Positions 1 to 9,900 of a stretch of 49,505 bases of DNA are shown piece after piece. The notes under the pieces are model-generated. The model was not told the origin of the DNA. It searched no databases and was given only the letters and a program-made list of their open reading frames with translations. Origin of the DNA: Pseudomonas batumici (lineage in GTDB: Bacteria; Pseudomonadota; Gammaproteobacteria; Pseudomonadales; Pseudomonadaceae); contig NZ_JXDG01000036.1 of NCBI RefSeq assembly GCF_000820515.1, positions 1-49,505 of the forward strand, written 5' to 3'. Position 1 is the stretch's first letter, and every line of letters starts with the position of its first letter. Both the position numbers and the translations under genes were made by a program.

Positions 1-72
1 CTTGCCAGCGATGAGGCCTGTGAGTCTTGCATCGACGGTTCGGCCGCTATCGCCAGCAAGCCGGCTCCTACA
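1..72. repeat. REP element pair (partly cut by window edge)
   Basis: Two inverted copies of the Pseudomonas REP core are seen: CTTGCCAGCGATG at the window start and ATCGCCAGCAAGCCGGCTCC near its right end. They form an imperfect hairpin (BIME). The repeat lies just downstream of the AraC-family gene at 103-1008 and would separate it from whatever lies to the left. The same element recurs near 12.4, 20.1, 28.2 and 47.4 kb. Confidence 0.8.
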
Positions 73-102
73 CGTCCGCGTTCTTCCGCCAAACCCGGGT
101 AA

Positions 103-1008
103 TCAACCGTGGTTCTGCTCCGTCAGGCGTTGTACCGCCAAACGTCGGTAATGCGAGGGGGTCATGCCCTTGAGCTGCTGGAAGCGGCGGTTGAAGTTGG
201 AGATGTTGTTGAAACCCGACTCGAAGCAGACATCGGTCACCGGCTTGTCGCCGTCCGCCAGTAATTCGCAGGACTTGCTGATACGCAGGCGGTTGACGAA
301 CTCGACGAAGCAACGGCCGGTGGCCTGTTTGAAGACCCGGGAGAAGTAGGTGGGCTTCATGCCCAGGTACTCGGCCACTTCTTCCAGCGGCAGTTCCCGG
401 GCATAGTGGGCAAAGATGTAGTCGACCGCCCGGTTGGTGCGGTCGATATTGTGCTCGTCGGCCAGTTGTGGTGTGGTAACGCCAGACAGCAGCTGGTAGT
501 CGTCACAGTTGCCGAGCAGTTCCAGCAGGATCAGGAAGTGGCCGAGCCGGGTGACGCCCTGGGAGTCGGCAATACGCTGCATCAGTGTCGTGGCCTGGCG
601 AACGGTCTGCCGGCAACGGAACTCGATACCGTATTGGGCCCGTTCCAGCAGGGGCGCCAGGCTTTTCAGCTCGGCGAACACCTGATGGCCGCTGTCGAAC
701 AGCTCGTCGGTGAAGTTCACCAGCATGTCGCGCTTGGGCACCACTTCGTCCTCGGCCACCTGGCTGATCCAGTTGTGGGGCAGGTTGGGACCGGTCAGGA
801 ACAGGGTGTAAGGGTAGAAGTTGCCGATGTAGTCGCCAATGAACACCTTGCCGGAGCTGGCGACGATCAGGTGCAGTTCGTATTCCTTGTGAAAATGCCA
901 ACGCACCAGGGGGCAAGGGAAACCATGCTGGCGATAGATGATCGACAGGCCGTTGTGGTCGTCCATCAACTCGTAGGAAGGGTCGGTGACGCGGGCTGTT
1001 CGGGTCAT
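103..1008 (-). CDS. mtlR: AraC/XylS-family transcriptional activator, MtlR-like
   Basis: This is a 301-residue cytoplasmic DNA-binding regulator. The N-terminal half is a cupin-like sensing domain (residues about 20-110, with RWHFHKEYELHLIV). The C-terminal third carries two AraC helix-turn-helix motifs (about 190-290), including EVAEYLGMKPTYFSRVFK and the family signature ending in GMTPSHYRR. Length and sequence resemble MtlR, which in P. fluorescens activates the mannitol/sorbitol/arabitol operon mtlEFGKDYZ. That operon would lie to the left, outside the window, so the assignment rests on recognition of the protein only. The ATG at 1008 has only a weak upstream ribosome site. Just upstream is a direct repeat of TTTTTGTCG (about 1018-1038) that could be a regulatory site. 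An unrelated AraC sugar regulator remains possible. Confidence 0.7.
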   Translation of the reverse strand: MTRTARVTDPSYELMDDHNGLSIIYRQHGFPCPLVRWHFHKEYELHLIVASSGKVFIGDYIGNFYPYTLFLTGPNLPHNWISQVAEDEVVPKRDMLVNFTDELFDSGHQVFAELKSLAPLLERAQYGIEFRCRQTVRQATTLMQRIADSQGVTRLGHFLILLELLGNCDDYQLLSGVTTPQLADEHNIDRTNRAVDYIFAHYARELPLEEVAEYLGMKPTYFSRVFKQATGRCFVEFVNRLRISKSCELLADGDKPVTDVCFESGFNNISNFNRRFQQLKGMTPSHYRRLAVQRLTEQNHG

Positions 1009-1136
1009 ACCAAGCTACTTTTTGTCGTTTTTTGTCGTGGGCGCCTGCCGATAATGCCCTCATCCTTGCCATCACGCCAGTTGCACCGCGCCCCAGGCGG
1101 GACCGTGCCTGGCGCCAGACACCTGGAGCGCCATCC

Positions 1137-1892
1137 ATGAAAACCCTTCTGCTGATCGGCATGGGCCCCGGCCATCCGGAGCAGATCACCGTTCAGGCGA
1201 TCAACGCGCTCAACCGCGCCTCGGTGCTGTTCCTGCTGGACAAGGGCGAGGCCAAGGACGATCTGCTGAATTTGCGCAAGGCCATCTGCGAGCGTTACAT
1301 CCAGCAGCCCGGTTACCGGCAGGTGCAGGTCAGCGATCCGGTGCGCGAGGATTCGGCGGCGTCCTACGAGGCCGGTGTCGAGCATTGGCACAAGCAACGG
1401 GCCGCGCTGTTCGCGCGCTTGATCGACGAAGAACTGGGCATGGATGAGTGCGGCGCCTTCCTGGTCTGGGGCGATCCGGGGCTCTATGACAGCACCCTGA
1501 GAATTCTGGAGCGGGTCCGCGCGCTCGGCGGTCCGACGTTCGCCGTCGAGGTGATCCCGGGTATCAGCAGCATCCAGGTGCTCGCCGCGCAACATCGGAT
1601 TCCCCTGAACCGTATCGGCGAGCCGCTGCGTATCACCACCGGGCGTCGCCTGGAGAAGGCCGATCTGGATAACGTGGTGGTCATGCTCGATGCCCGCTGT
1701 GCGTTCGGCCAGTTCGCCGACCAGGACCTGGAAATCTATTGGGGCGCTTACCTGGGCACCGAAGACGAGTTGCTGGTCGCCGGCAAGCTGCACGAGGTGG
1801 GCGAGCGGATTCGCCGTTTGCGCGAAGCCGCGCGACGGCGCAAGGGCTGGATCATGGACTGTTATCTGTTGCGCCGGCCGCTCAAGTCCTGA
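1137..1892 (+). CDS. cobF: CobF, precorrin-6A synthase (deacetylating)
   Basis: This is a 251-residue SAM-dependent tetrapyrrole methylase. CobF methylates C1 of precorrin-5 and removes the acetyl group, giving precorrin-6A in the aerobic (oxygen-dependent) cobalamin pathway. The tetrapyrrole-methylase start LLLIGMGPGHPEQIT is at residues 3-17, and the second SAM-site motif FLVWGDPGLYDST lies near residue 110. An upstream start at 1032 exists, but the ATG at 1137 has GGAG at 1125-1128 with 8-nt spacing and begins exactly at the conserved domain, so it is preferred. Possession of CobF agrees with the CobN-type late-insertion cobalt chelatase encoded about 5 kb downstream. The gene is isolated from the other cob genes here by two unrelated genes. 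Confidence 0.9.
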   Translation: MKTLLLIGMGPGHPEQITVQAINALNRASVLFLLDKGEAKDDLLNLRKAICERYIQQPGYRQVQVSDPVREDSAASYEAGVEHWHKQRAALFARLIDEELGMDECGAFLVWGDPGLYDSTLRILERVRALGGPTFAVEVIPGISSIQVLAAQHRIPLNRIGEPLRITTGRRLEKADLDNVVVMLDARCAFGQFADQDLEIYWGAYLGTEDELLVAGKLHEVGERIRRLREAARRRKGWIMDCYLLRRPLKS

Positions 1893-2015
1893 AAGCCTGG
1901 GGGTATCGGGACTTTTAGTGTTTTCACTCGATTTGAGGAGAAGGGGACTACAGAGGGTGTTCTCCTGCGTCGGTTAAGGTTGGTCGGTTTACACACCTGA
2001 ATCGACGAGGAAAAC

Positions 2016-4349
2016 ATGAAGCCCATGCCGCTGCGGTTGGTGAATGATCGTCGCTGCCTGCCGATCTGGCTGACGCTGCTCGGATGGACCTTGTCCCTGA
2101 CGGTCGAAGGGGCTTCGCTGGTCTACCTGCCTCATCGTTCAGGTACCTTTGTCATCGATCCGGCCACCCTGGCCGTTTCCCTGCACCCTGGCGGCGAACA
2201 TCCGCACCAGGCCCTGCTCAGCGCCCCGGCCTTCCACGAGGACGCGCAGGTTATCGAGCGAACGGGCAACTGTTGGCGGGTCCGGCACGCGGACCGGGAC
2301 TTCAGGGTCGAGGCCCGGCTGGACCGGGAGGCCCTGGTGGTGACGGTTCACTCCAGGCAACCGGGACGGTTGGATTGGCCCAGTCCCATGGAGGACGGGG
2401 CGATCGAGGCCCATGCGATTCCGTTTGGCGAGGGCGCCTATATCCCCAGTGACGATCCGCAATGGCTGGATTGGCTGCTGCGGCGCTATCCGCCGGCGCG
2501 CCTCAACGGGGTGTTGTCGATGCCGTTCTGGACCGAACTGCGCAAGGACTACTCGCTGACCTGGATCGTCGAGACACCCTTCAACACCCGCTTTGGCATC
2601 AAGGAGCAGAACGGGCGGCCCTTGCCGACCCTCAGCCATGCCTTCAATCGCCTGGCTCCCGACGCGCCTTACCGGGTCCGCATCGTCGTCGGCCCGAGGG
2701 AGCCTCTGGTCGGCGCCCGGCTGTACCGGCAATGGTTGCGCGATCACCATCGGTTCGTTTCGTTGCGCGAGAAAATCGCTGCTCAACCGCAGGTGGCCCG
2801 CCTGGGCGGTGCGCCGCATATCTATCTCTGGGATGCCGGGCCGTTGAAGGCTGGCGATGTCCTGCACTGGCCGCAATTCCTGCGTTTTTTTGCCCGGCAC
2901 CGGGAGGACAGCGATCACCTGGCGTCCAGGCTCTGGGGGGGCTTCGAGCTCAAGGCCCGCGAGGCCTTCCTCCTGGCATTGGCCGAAGCCGATAGGACGC
3001 TCGAGCCTGTCCCGCCTTTCGCCCGGACCCAGGTGATCCGGGCCATCAATACCGGGTTGCAATACGCGATCGCGCGTGAAGCCCTGGCGCCGTTGCCCGG
3101 CAATCATGACCCGCAGGCCGAGGTGGTCTGGGCGCAAACGGTGCGTCGGCAGTTGCGCGAAGCCTTTGGTGACTTGCTGGCGCCGGCCGAGCACTGGGGC
3201 GGTGGCTTGTCCCTCGACACCGTTGCCGCATTGCAAGGCGCGGGATTGGCGCGGGCCTGGCTGGGAGCCGATGACTGGCGCGATACGTTCTGGCATCCCG
3301 AGGCGGTGGAGGCCGCGAAGGCCGCCGGCTACCTGGTATCGGTCTACGACAGCTACGGCAGTGCGCATCCGTCGAACCTGCAGGCCAGCTGGGCGACCGC
3401 GAAGATGGGCGATGAACTCGTCGCCGCCGGCTATACCGATGAACAGGGCAAGAAAATCCAGGGCTTCAATGGTCGCGGTGTCTACGTCAATCCCCGCAGT
3501 GTCGAAGCCTATGCCCGGCGGCGGATCAGCGCCGTGGCGCAGGCGGGGCGCCTGAACAGCTACTTTCTCGACGTCGATGCCGCCGGCCCCGAGTTCAGCG
3601 ATTACACGCCGGGACGGGAAACCAGCCAGGCGCAGGATGCCGAGGCCCGTCGACGCCGCCTGGCGTATCCGATCCAGGCTCTGGGCCTGGTCACGGGCAG
3701 CGAGGGCGGGCTGTCGTTCTATGCGCCGATCATCGCCTTCAGCCATGGCATTGCCACCCAGCCCTTTGCCTGGATGGACCCGGACATGCGCAAGAACAAG
3801 CGCTCGCGCTATTACCTGGGCGGCTACTGGCCGCCGGAGACCCCCAACCTGTATTTCAAGGCGGTACCGCTCAAGCCGGAGGTGGCGCGCTTCGTGACCT
3901 CGGCCGAGTTTCGCCTGCCGCTGTACCAGATGGTGTTGCACGACAGCCTGGTCAGTACCCATCACTGGGAATACGGCTCGCTGAAGTTCTCCAGCGAGCG
4001 CAATGTCACGGCCCTGCTGCAACTGTTGTACATGGTGCCGCCGCTGTATCACCTCAACGATCAGGTGATCCCCCACGACCTGCCGCTGATCAGTGCCTAC
4101 GACAAGGTATTCCGCCCGCTGCACGAGCGACTGTTCACCCAGGCCATGGACGACTTCCAGGTCCTGTCCGGGGACCGCCTGCTGCAGCGCTCGACCTTCG
4201 CCGATGGGACCCTGATTACCGTCAACTTCTCCGTCAGGCCTCGCCGCACGCCGGAAGGCCGGCAACTGCCGCCGTTGTCGGCCCATGTCATCGTGGCCGG
4301 AGAGCCGGCGCAACTGATCGAGATTCGCCAGGTCCTCGGCGCCTCCTGA
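2016..4349 (+). CDS. Secreted glycoside-hydrolase-like protein (GH101-like TIM barrel)
   Basis: This is a 777-residue protein. A basic N-terminus and hydrophobic stretch (residues about 12-33, ending near VEGAS) form a likely signal peptide, so export is expected. Residues about 35-220 look like a beta-sandwich galactose-mutarotase-like domain. Residues about 260-650 have the alternating pattern of a TIM barrel, with AWLGADDWRDTFWHPE, a segment on walking back in a sequence of glycans, and the strand SYFLDVDAAG, whose Asp residues near 519-521 are candidate catalytic acids. The overall layout recalls GH101/DUF5696-type hydrolases, but I cannot assign a substrate. The start ATG at 2016 follows GAGG at 2007-2010. 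It lies between cobF and an opposing glycosyltransferase gene, and its stop is only 9 bp from the end of that gene. Nothing links it to cobalamin synthesis. Confidence 0.55.
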   Translation: MKPMPLRLVNDRRCLPIWLTLLGWTLSLTVEGASLVYLPHRSGTFVIDPATLAVSLHPGGEHPHQALLSAPAFHEDAQVIERTGNCWRVRHADRDFRVEARLDREALVVTVHSRQPGRLDWPSPMEDGAIEAHAIPFGEGAYIPSDDPQWLDWLLRRYPPARLNGVLSMPFWTELRKDYSLTWIVETPFNTRFGIKEQNGRPLPTLSHAFNRLAPDAPYRVRIVVGPREPLVGARLYRQWLRDHHRFVSLREKIAAQPQVARLGGAPHIYLWDAGPLKAGDVLHWPQFLRFFARHREDSDHLASRLWGGFELKAREAFLLALAEADRTLEPVPPFARTQVIRAINTGLQYAIAREALAPLPGNHDPQAEVVWAQTVRRQLREAFGDLLAPAEHWGGGLSLDTVAALQGAGLARAWLGADDWRDTFWHPEAVEAAKAAGYLVSVYDSYGSAHPSNLQASWATAKMGDELVAAGYTDEQGKKIQGFNGRGVYVNPRSVEAYARRRISAVAQAGRLNSYFLDVDAAGPEFSDYTPGRETSQAQDAEARRRRLAYPIQALGLVTGSEGGLSFYAPIIAFSHGIATQPFAWMDPDMRKNKRSRYYLGGYWPPETPNLYFKAVPLKPEVARFVTSAEFRLPLYQMVLHDSLVSTHHWEYGSLKFSSERNVTALLQLLYMVPPLYHLNDQVIPHDLPLISAYDKVFRPLHERLFTQAMDDFQVLSGDRLLQRSTFADGTLITVNFSVRPRRTPEGRQLPPLSAHVIVAGEPAQLIEIRQVLGAS

Positions 4350-4358
4350 AACGCGGCC

Positions 4359-5651
4359 TCAGTTGGCGCGGTTCTTCGCCTCGATCCACTGCGACATGTA
4401 CTGGGTGCTCTTGTGGTGATGGTGACGCAGCATCGCCCCGGTGAAATTGTCCCGGCGATGGGCGGCCAGGTCCTGGCGGCAGGCCTGGATCCGGGCAACC
4501 AGCGCGCGGCTGTGGACCTGCCGGTCATAGCGCTCGGCCAGTAGCTTCTGGCCGTTGGCCTGGGCCTGGTTCCAGAGCACGCGGTCCTGATAGAGGCGCA
4601 CGGCCGATTGGGCCAGGGCGGTGGCGCTGGTTTCGATGGCACCGGCCCAAGGCAAGTCACCGTGCATGGCTTCGGCACCGATGGGGGTGGTGACGTTCGG
4701 TGTGCCGCAGAGCATGGCGTCGACGATCTTGCCCTTGATCCCTGCGCCGAAACGCAAGGGTGCCAGGCAGATGCGCGCCGCCGCCATCACCTGCAAGGCG
4801 TCCTCGGCCCAGTTCATCACATGAAAGCCCTGGGCGGGGTTGTGCAGCGCGGTGGCCTTGGGCGGCGTGTAGGCGCCATAGATATGCAGCTGGGCCGTGG
4901 GCAGCTGCTGGCGGATCAGCGGCCAGATCGTGGTCTTCATCCAGAGCACGGCATCCCAGTTCGGCGCGTGGCGGAAGTTGCCGATGCTGAGAAAGTGCGC
5001 ACGCTCGTCGAAACCGCGAGGGGCCTCGGTGGGCGGGTCGACCATCAGCGGGCACCCGTGCAGCAAGGCCGCCGGGACCTTGAACTGCTCGATAAGCAGT
5101 TGCGACTCGACCTCGGAAATCATCAGGCTCAGGTCCGAACGATAGATGGCGGCGATTTCCCGCTGGGCCAGATCGGTTTCGCTCATCTGTTCGAAGATCT
5201 GCCGCTGGTCGGGAGCGAACAGGGCGCTGAAGTCATTCGCGTCCTGATCGTCTTTCAGGCGCGCCTTGAGCTGTTGCTGGCGGGCATCGCGCAGGCTTTG
5301 CAGGTCCGAGGTTTCCAGCACGCGCAGGGCCTGGGGGCAGTGCTTCTCGACCCGCCAGCCGAACTGCTCCTCCATCATGAAACGGTCGAACAACACCACA
5401 TCCGGTTGCAGCTCGCCGACAAAGCTGTCGAAGCTGCTGTTGTTGAGTTCAATGCGACACTCGTCGATGCCCAGGCTCGCCAGGTCGGCCTTGTGTTCGC
5501 CGATGGCGGCAGGGCTGGCGAAGGTGATGCGCCAGCCGGCGTCGAGAAAGCTCTCGAGGATCTGCATCATGTGTCCGCCGGCGGCCGATGAACGCGGTTC
5601 CGGCCAGACATAACCGATAACCAGGACCTGGGTGATGTCGGTGGCGTTCAT
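4359..5651 (-). CDS. GT4-like glycosyltransferase
   Basis: This is a 430-residue cytoplasmic protein with the GT-B two-domain pattern. The N-terminal Rossmann half starts VLVIGYVWPEPRSSAAGGHM (residues about 9-28), typical of nucleotide-sugar transferases with a glycine loop for the acceptor. The C-terminal half contains FLSIGNFRHAPNWDAVLWM, HIYGAYTPPKA and the donor-binding region LAPLRFGAGIKGKIVDAMLC followed by GTPNVTT, all hallmarks of the GT4/Glyco_trans_1_4 group. Acceptor and sugar are unknown. The start ATG at 5651 has AAGGAAG upstream with good spacing. The gene converges on the glycoside-hydrolase-like gene and is divergent from cobW. A role in polysaccharide or protein glycosylation would be a guess. 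Confidence 0.75.
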   Translation of the reverse strand: MNATDITQVLVIGYVWPEPRSSAAGGHMMQILESFLDAGWRITFASPAAIGEHKADLASLGIDECRIELNNSSFDSFVGELQPDVVLFDRFMMEEQFGWRVEKHCPQALRVLETSDLQSLRDARQQQLKARLKDDQDANDFSALFAPDQRQIFEQMSETDLAQREIAAIYRSDLSLMISEVESQLLIEQFKVPAALLHGCPLMVDPPTEAPRGFDERAHFLSIGNFRHAPNWDAVLWMKTTIWPLIRQQLPTAQLHIYGAYTPPKATALHNPAQGFHVMNWAEDALQVMAAARICLAPLRFGAGIKGKIVDAMLCGTPNVTTPIGAEAMHGDLPWAGAIETSATALAQSAVRLYQDRVLWNQAQANGQKLLAERYDRQVHSRALVARIQACRQDLAAHRRDNFTGAMLRHHHHKSTQYMSQWIEAKNRAN

Positions 5652-5856
5652 GAACAGGCTTCCTTGAAACGGGCAGGGCGGGAAAGGGGCGCAATTAAAC
5701 CACAGCGGCGCTCGTGATTGACCTGCCCCGACGCACTGCGTAGCCTTGATTCCTTTTCACTATGACCGGGCGGGGTGATCCGGTGGCGAACGCATCCGCG
5801 CCCCAGGGGCCGCGGTTCTCGTCCCGCATGCCCGCCACTTTGCCAAAGGGCATCCG

Positions 5857-6924
5857 ATGAAAACACTGGCCAAGCTTCCCGTCACCATCGTCACCGGCTT
5901 TCTCGGCTCGGGAAAGACCACGCTGTTGCGCCATATGCTGGACAACGCCCAGGGCCGTCGCATCGCGGTGATCGTCAACGAATTCGGCGAATTGGGCATC
6001 GACGGCGAGATCCTCAAGCAGTGCGCCATCGGCTGCAGCGAAGAAGAGGCCAACGGCCGCGTCTATGAACTGGCCAACGGTTGCCTCTGCTGCACCGTCC
6101 AGGAAGAGTTTTTCCCGGTGATGCGCGAGCTGGTGGCGCGGCGCGGCGACCTGGATCATATCCTCATCGAAACCTCCGGCCTGGCGCTGCCCAAGCCCCT
6201 GGTGCAAGCCTTCCAGTGGCCGGAAATCCGCAGTGCCTGCACCGTCGATGCGGTGATCACCGTGGTCGACAGCCCGGCCGTGGCCGCCGGCACCTTTGCC
6301 GCGTTCCCCGATCAGGTGGATGCCCAGCGCAAGCTCGACCCGAACCTGGACCACGAATCGCCGCTGCACGAGCTGTTCGCCGACCAACTGTCCAGCGCCG
6401 ACCTGGTGATTCTCAACAAGGCCGACCTGATCAGCCCGGCCGACCTGGCCAAGGTCCGCCTGGAAGTGGCCGAGGAACTGCCGCCGGCGGTGAAGGTCAT
6501 CGAGGCCAGCAGCGGTCGCCTGCCCCTGGATGTGCTGCTGGGCCTGGGCGCCGGTTCCGAGGAACACATCGACGCTCGTCACAGTCACCATGATCACCAC
6601 CATGACGGCGACGATCATGACGATCACGATCACGATGCCTTCGACTCGATCTCCATCGAGCTGCCGCAGGCGGATGAAAGCCTGCTGCTGGACGCCCTGA
6701 CGCAACTGGTGGTCAAGCACGGCATCCTGCGGGTCAAGGGTTTCGCCGCGATCCCGAACAAGCCGATGCGCCTGCTGGTCCAGGGCGTGGGCACGCGCTT
6801 CGACAAGCACTTCGACCGTGCCTGGCGCGCCGATGAGCCCCGTGTCACCCGCCTGGTGCTGATCGGCCAGGAGCTGGATGCCGCGCTGCTCGAGTCGACC
6901 CTGCGCACCGCGCTGACCGTCTGA
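5857..6924 (+). CDS. cobW: CobW, G3E GTPase / metallochaperone
   Basis: This is a 355-residue P-loop GTPase of the CobW/HypB/UreG family, thought to deliver or handle cobalt for corrin-ring insertion. Visible motifs are Walker A GFLGSGKTT (residues 14-22), the family metal-binding motif GCLCC (75-79, CxCC), IETSGLALP, and the GTP-specificity motif LNKADL near residue 190. A His/Asp-rich stretch (about residues 240-265, HSHHDHHHDGDDHDDHDHD) is a probable metal reservoir. The C-terminal CobW_C domain follows. The ATG at 5857 has AAGGGCATCCG upstream. It is the first gene of a tight operon; cobN starts 3 bp after its stop. The 205-bp upstream region shows no intact cobalamin riboswitch. The closely related zinc chaperones of the COG0523 group are the alternative, but the cobN linkage argues for CobW. 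Confidence 0.92.
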   Translation: MKTLAKLPVTIVTGFLGSGKTTLLRHMLDNAQGRRIAVIVNEFGELGIDGEILKQCAIGCSEEEANGRVYELANGCLCCTVQEEFFPVMRELVARRGDLDHILIETSGLALPKPLVQAFQWPEIRSACTVDAVITVVDSPAVAAGTFAAFPDQVDAQRKLDPNLDHESPLHELFADQLSSADLVILNKADLISPADLAKVRLEVAEELPPAVKVIEASSGRLPLDVLLGLGAGSEEHIDARHSHHDHHHDGDDHDDHDHDAFDSISIELPQADESLLLDALTQLVVKHGILRVKGFAAIPNKPMRLLVQGVGTRFDKHFDRAWRADEPRVTRLVLIGQELDAALLESTLRTALTV

Positions 6925-6927
6925 CCC

Positions 6928-9900
6928 ATGCACCTGCTCAGGACCCAGCCCGGCGGTTTCGTGTCGGATGACAATATTGCCGACCTGGGACAAACCCCCG
7001 CCGAGCTGGTGATCCTCTGCAGCGGCGACTCCAGTCTCGCGCTGCTGGCCGAAGCGGCCGGGCAACTGCCCGAGGATTACCCGAGCCTGCGCCTGGCCAA
7101 CCCGATGCAGGTGCAGAATCACGCCTCGGTCGATCTTTATGTCGACCAGGTGCTGCAACACGCGCGGGTCATCCTGCTGTCCCTGCACGGCGGGATCGGT
7201 TACTGGCGCTACGGGATCGAGCGGCTGGTGCAGCTGGCCGAACGGGGGGTGACCCTGATCCTGGTGCCGGGGGACGATCGTCCGGACCCGGAGCTGAGCG
7301 ACCTGGGCAACGTGCCCGCGCAGGACGCCGAGCGACTTTGGCACTTTCTGCGCCAGGGCGGTCTGGGCAATGCCCTGGACCTGTATCGCTGCCTGGCCAG
7401 CCGTTGGTTGGGCCGCGACTATGCCTGGGAAGAGCCGAAGCCGTTGCCGCGTACGGCGATCTATCATCCGCGCCATGGCGCCGCCGGCCTGGCTGACTGG
7501 CGCGCCGACTGGCAGCCCGGTCAACCGGTCGCGGCCTTGCTGTTCTATCGCTCGCACTTGCAGGCGGCCAATACCGCCTTCGTCGATGTGTTCTGCCAGC
7601 GCTTGCTGGCGGCGGGGCTCAATCCCTTGCCGATTGCCGTGGCCAGCCTCAAGGAACCCGCTTGCCTGAGCGTGGTCGAGGACCTGCTGGACGAGGTGGC
7701 GGCCGCGGTGATCCTCAACACCACCGGATTTGCCCAGTCCAGTCCCGAGGCTCCACACCTGCGGCCGTTTCGCCGCGACATCCCGGTGATCCAGGCCATC
7801 TGCGCCCAGGACAACGAGCCCGGCTGGCAGGCCAGCGAGCAGGGCCTCGGGCCCCGCGACCTGGCGATGCACATCGCCTTGCCGGAACTGGACGGGCGCA
7901 TCATCAGCCGGCCCATCAGCTTCAAGGACCTGGCCTGGCGCAGCGAGCGCAGCCAGAGCGATGTGGTCTGTTACCGCGCCCAGCCCGAGCGCATGGATTT
8001 CGTCGCCGAACTGGCCCGCCGCTGGGTCGATCTGGCGCGGGTGCCCAACGGGGAAAAGCGCGTCGCGCTGATCCTGGCCAACTACCCGACCCGCGACGGG
8101 AGGATCGGCAACGGCGTGGGCCTGGATACGCCGGCGGCGGCGCTGAATATCCTGCGCGCGCTCAAGGATCAGGGTTACCCGTTGAGCGACACCCTGCCCG
8201 AGAGCGGCACGGCGCTGATCCAGGCCTTGCTGGGCGGCGTCAGCAACGATCTCGACAGCCTCGACCTGCGGCCTTGTCACCAGAGCATGGCCCTGGCCGA
8301 CTACCAGGCGATGTTCGAACGCCTGCCCGAGGCCAATCGCCAGGCGGTGCTGGCGCGTTGGGGCCGACCGGAACAGGACCCGATGTGCCGTGGCGGACGG
8401 ATGATGGTGGCCGGCCTGCGCCTTGGCCTGACCTTCGTCGGCATCCAGCCGGCCCGGGGTTATCAGGTCGATGCCAGCGCGGTCTACCATGACCCGGACC
8501 TGGTGCCGCCCCATGGCTACCTGGCGTTCTACTTCTGGCTGCGGCACACCTATGGCAGCCATGCGCTGATCCATGTCGGCAAGCACGGCAACCTGGAGTG
8601 GCTGCCGGGCAAGGGCGTCGGGCTGTCGCAGCAGTGCTGGCCGGATGCGTTGTTGGGGCCGCTGCCGAATATCTATCCCTTTATCGTCAACGACCCGGGC
8701 GAGGGCGCCCAGGCCAAGCGCCGGACCCAGGCGGTGATCATCGATCACCTGATGCCGCCGCTGACCCGGGCCGAGACCTACGGCCCGCTGCGCGACCTGG
8801 AGCGGCTGGCCGACGAATATTACGAAGCCCAGTTACTTGACCCACGGCGTGCCCGCGAGTTGCAGCGGGACATTCTCAAGCTGGTCCGCGAGACCCAGAT
8901 CGACCGTGAGCTGCAACTGGACGCGGGGCTGGACAGCGATGCCGACGCGGCGATCTGGCTGCCCCGGCTGGACACCTACCTCTGCGACCTGAAGGAGTCG
9001 CAGATTCGCGACGGCCTGCATGTGTTCGGCGAATCGCCGAGCGGGCGTCTGCGCATCGACACGCTGCTGGCCTTGCTGCGCATCCCCCGTGGCGACGGGC
9101 GTGGCGCCCAGTCCAGCTTGTTGCGGGCCTTGTCCAGGGCATTTGAAATGGGCTTCGATCCGTTGGACTGTGCCTTGGCCGAACCCTGGACCGGGCCGCG
9201 TCCCGAGTGGTTGTGTGCGGTCAGCGAGGAAACCTGGCGCACCGCCGGCGACAGCCGCGAGCGCCTTGAGCTGTACGCGGGACGGTTGATCGAGCGGGCG
9301 CTGCAAGGTGAGGTCGATTGGCCGGACACGGCGTCGTGGGCCGATGTGCGCCTGATCGTCGACGGGCTGCTGACGGTGGTTGCCCCGCGCCTGGATGCCT
9401 GTGGCCCGGCGGAGATGAGTGGCCTGCTTGATGCCCTGGCGGGCCGCTTCGTGCCCGCGGGCCCCAGCGGTGCGCCGAGTCGCGGACGCCTGGATGTGTT
9501 GCCCACCGGGCGCAACTTCTTTTCCGTGGATGTGCGCAACCTGCCGACCACCACCGCCTGGCGCATCGGCTTTCAGTCGGCCAACCTGATTCTCGAACGG
9601 CATTTGCAGGACCATGGCGATCATCTGCGCCAACTCGGCCTGTCGGTCTGGGGCACGGCGACCATGCGCACCGGCGGCGACGATATCGCCCAGGCCATGG
9701 CGCTGATGGGCGTGAGGCCGGTCTGGGCCACCGGCAGCCAGCGGGTCGACGATTTCGAGATCCTGCCCCTGAGCCTGCTGGACCGTCCCCGAGTGGACGT
9801 GACCTTGCGCGTCTCCGGGTTTTTCCGCGACGCCTTCGCCAACCTGATCCGACTGTTCGACGCGGCCGTGCAGGCGGTAGCGGCGCTGGATGAGCCGGCG

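Noticed and set aside
5652..5856. Cobalamin riboswitch upstream of cobW
   Set aside because: Fragments such as TTGACCTGCC are present, but I find neither an intact B12 box nor the GCCCCCGCAACTGT-type core in a consistent order; an Rfam covariance search (Cobalamin model) would settle it.
5695..8748. Very long open frame on the minus strand opposite cobW/cobN (also 8833-11550 minus and 41972-43867 minus)
   Set aside because: These are antisense shadows of GC-rich genes; the translations are low-complexity Gln/Gly/Arg/His-rich without any domain, while the plus strand encodes clear families.
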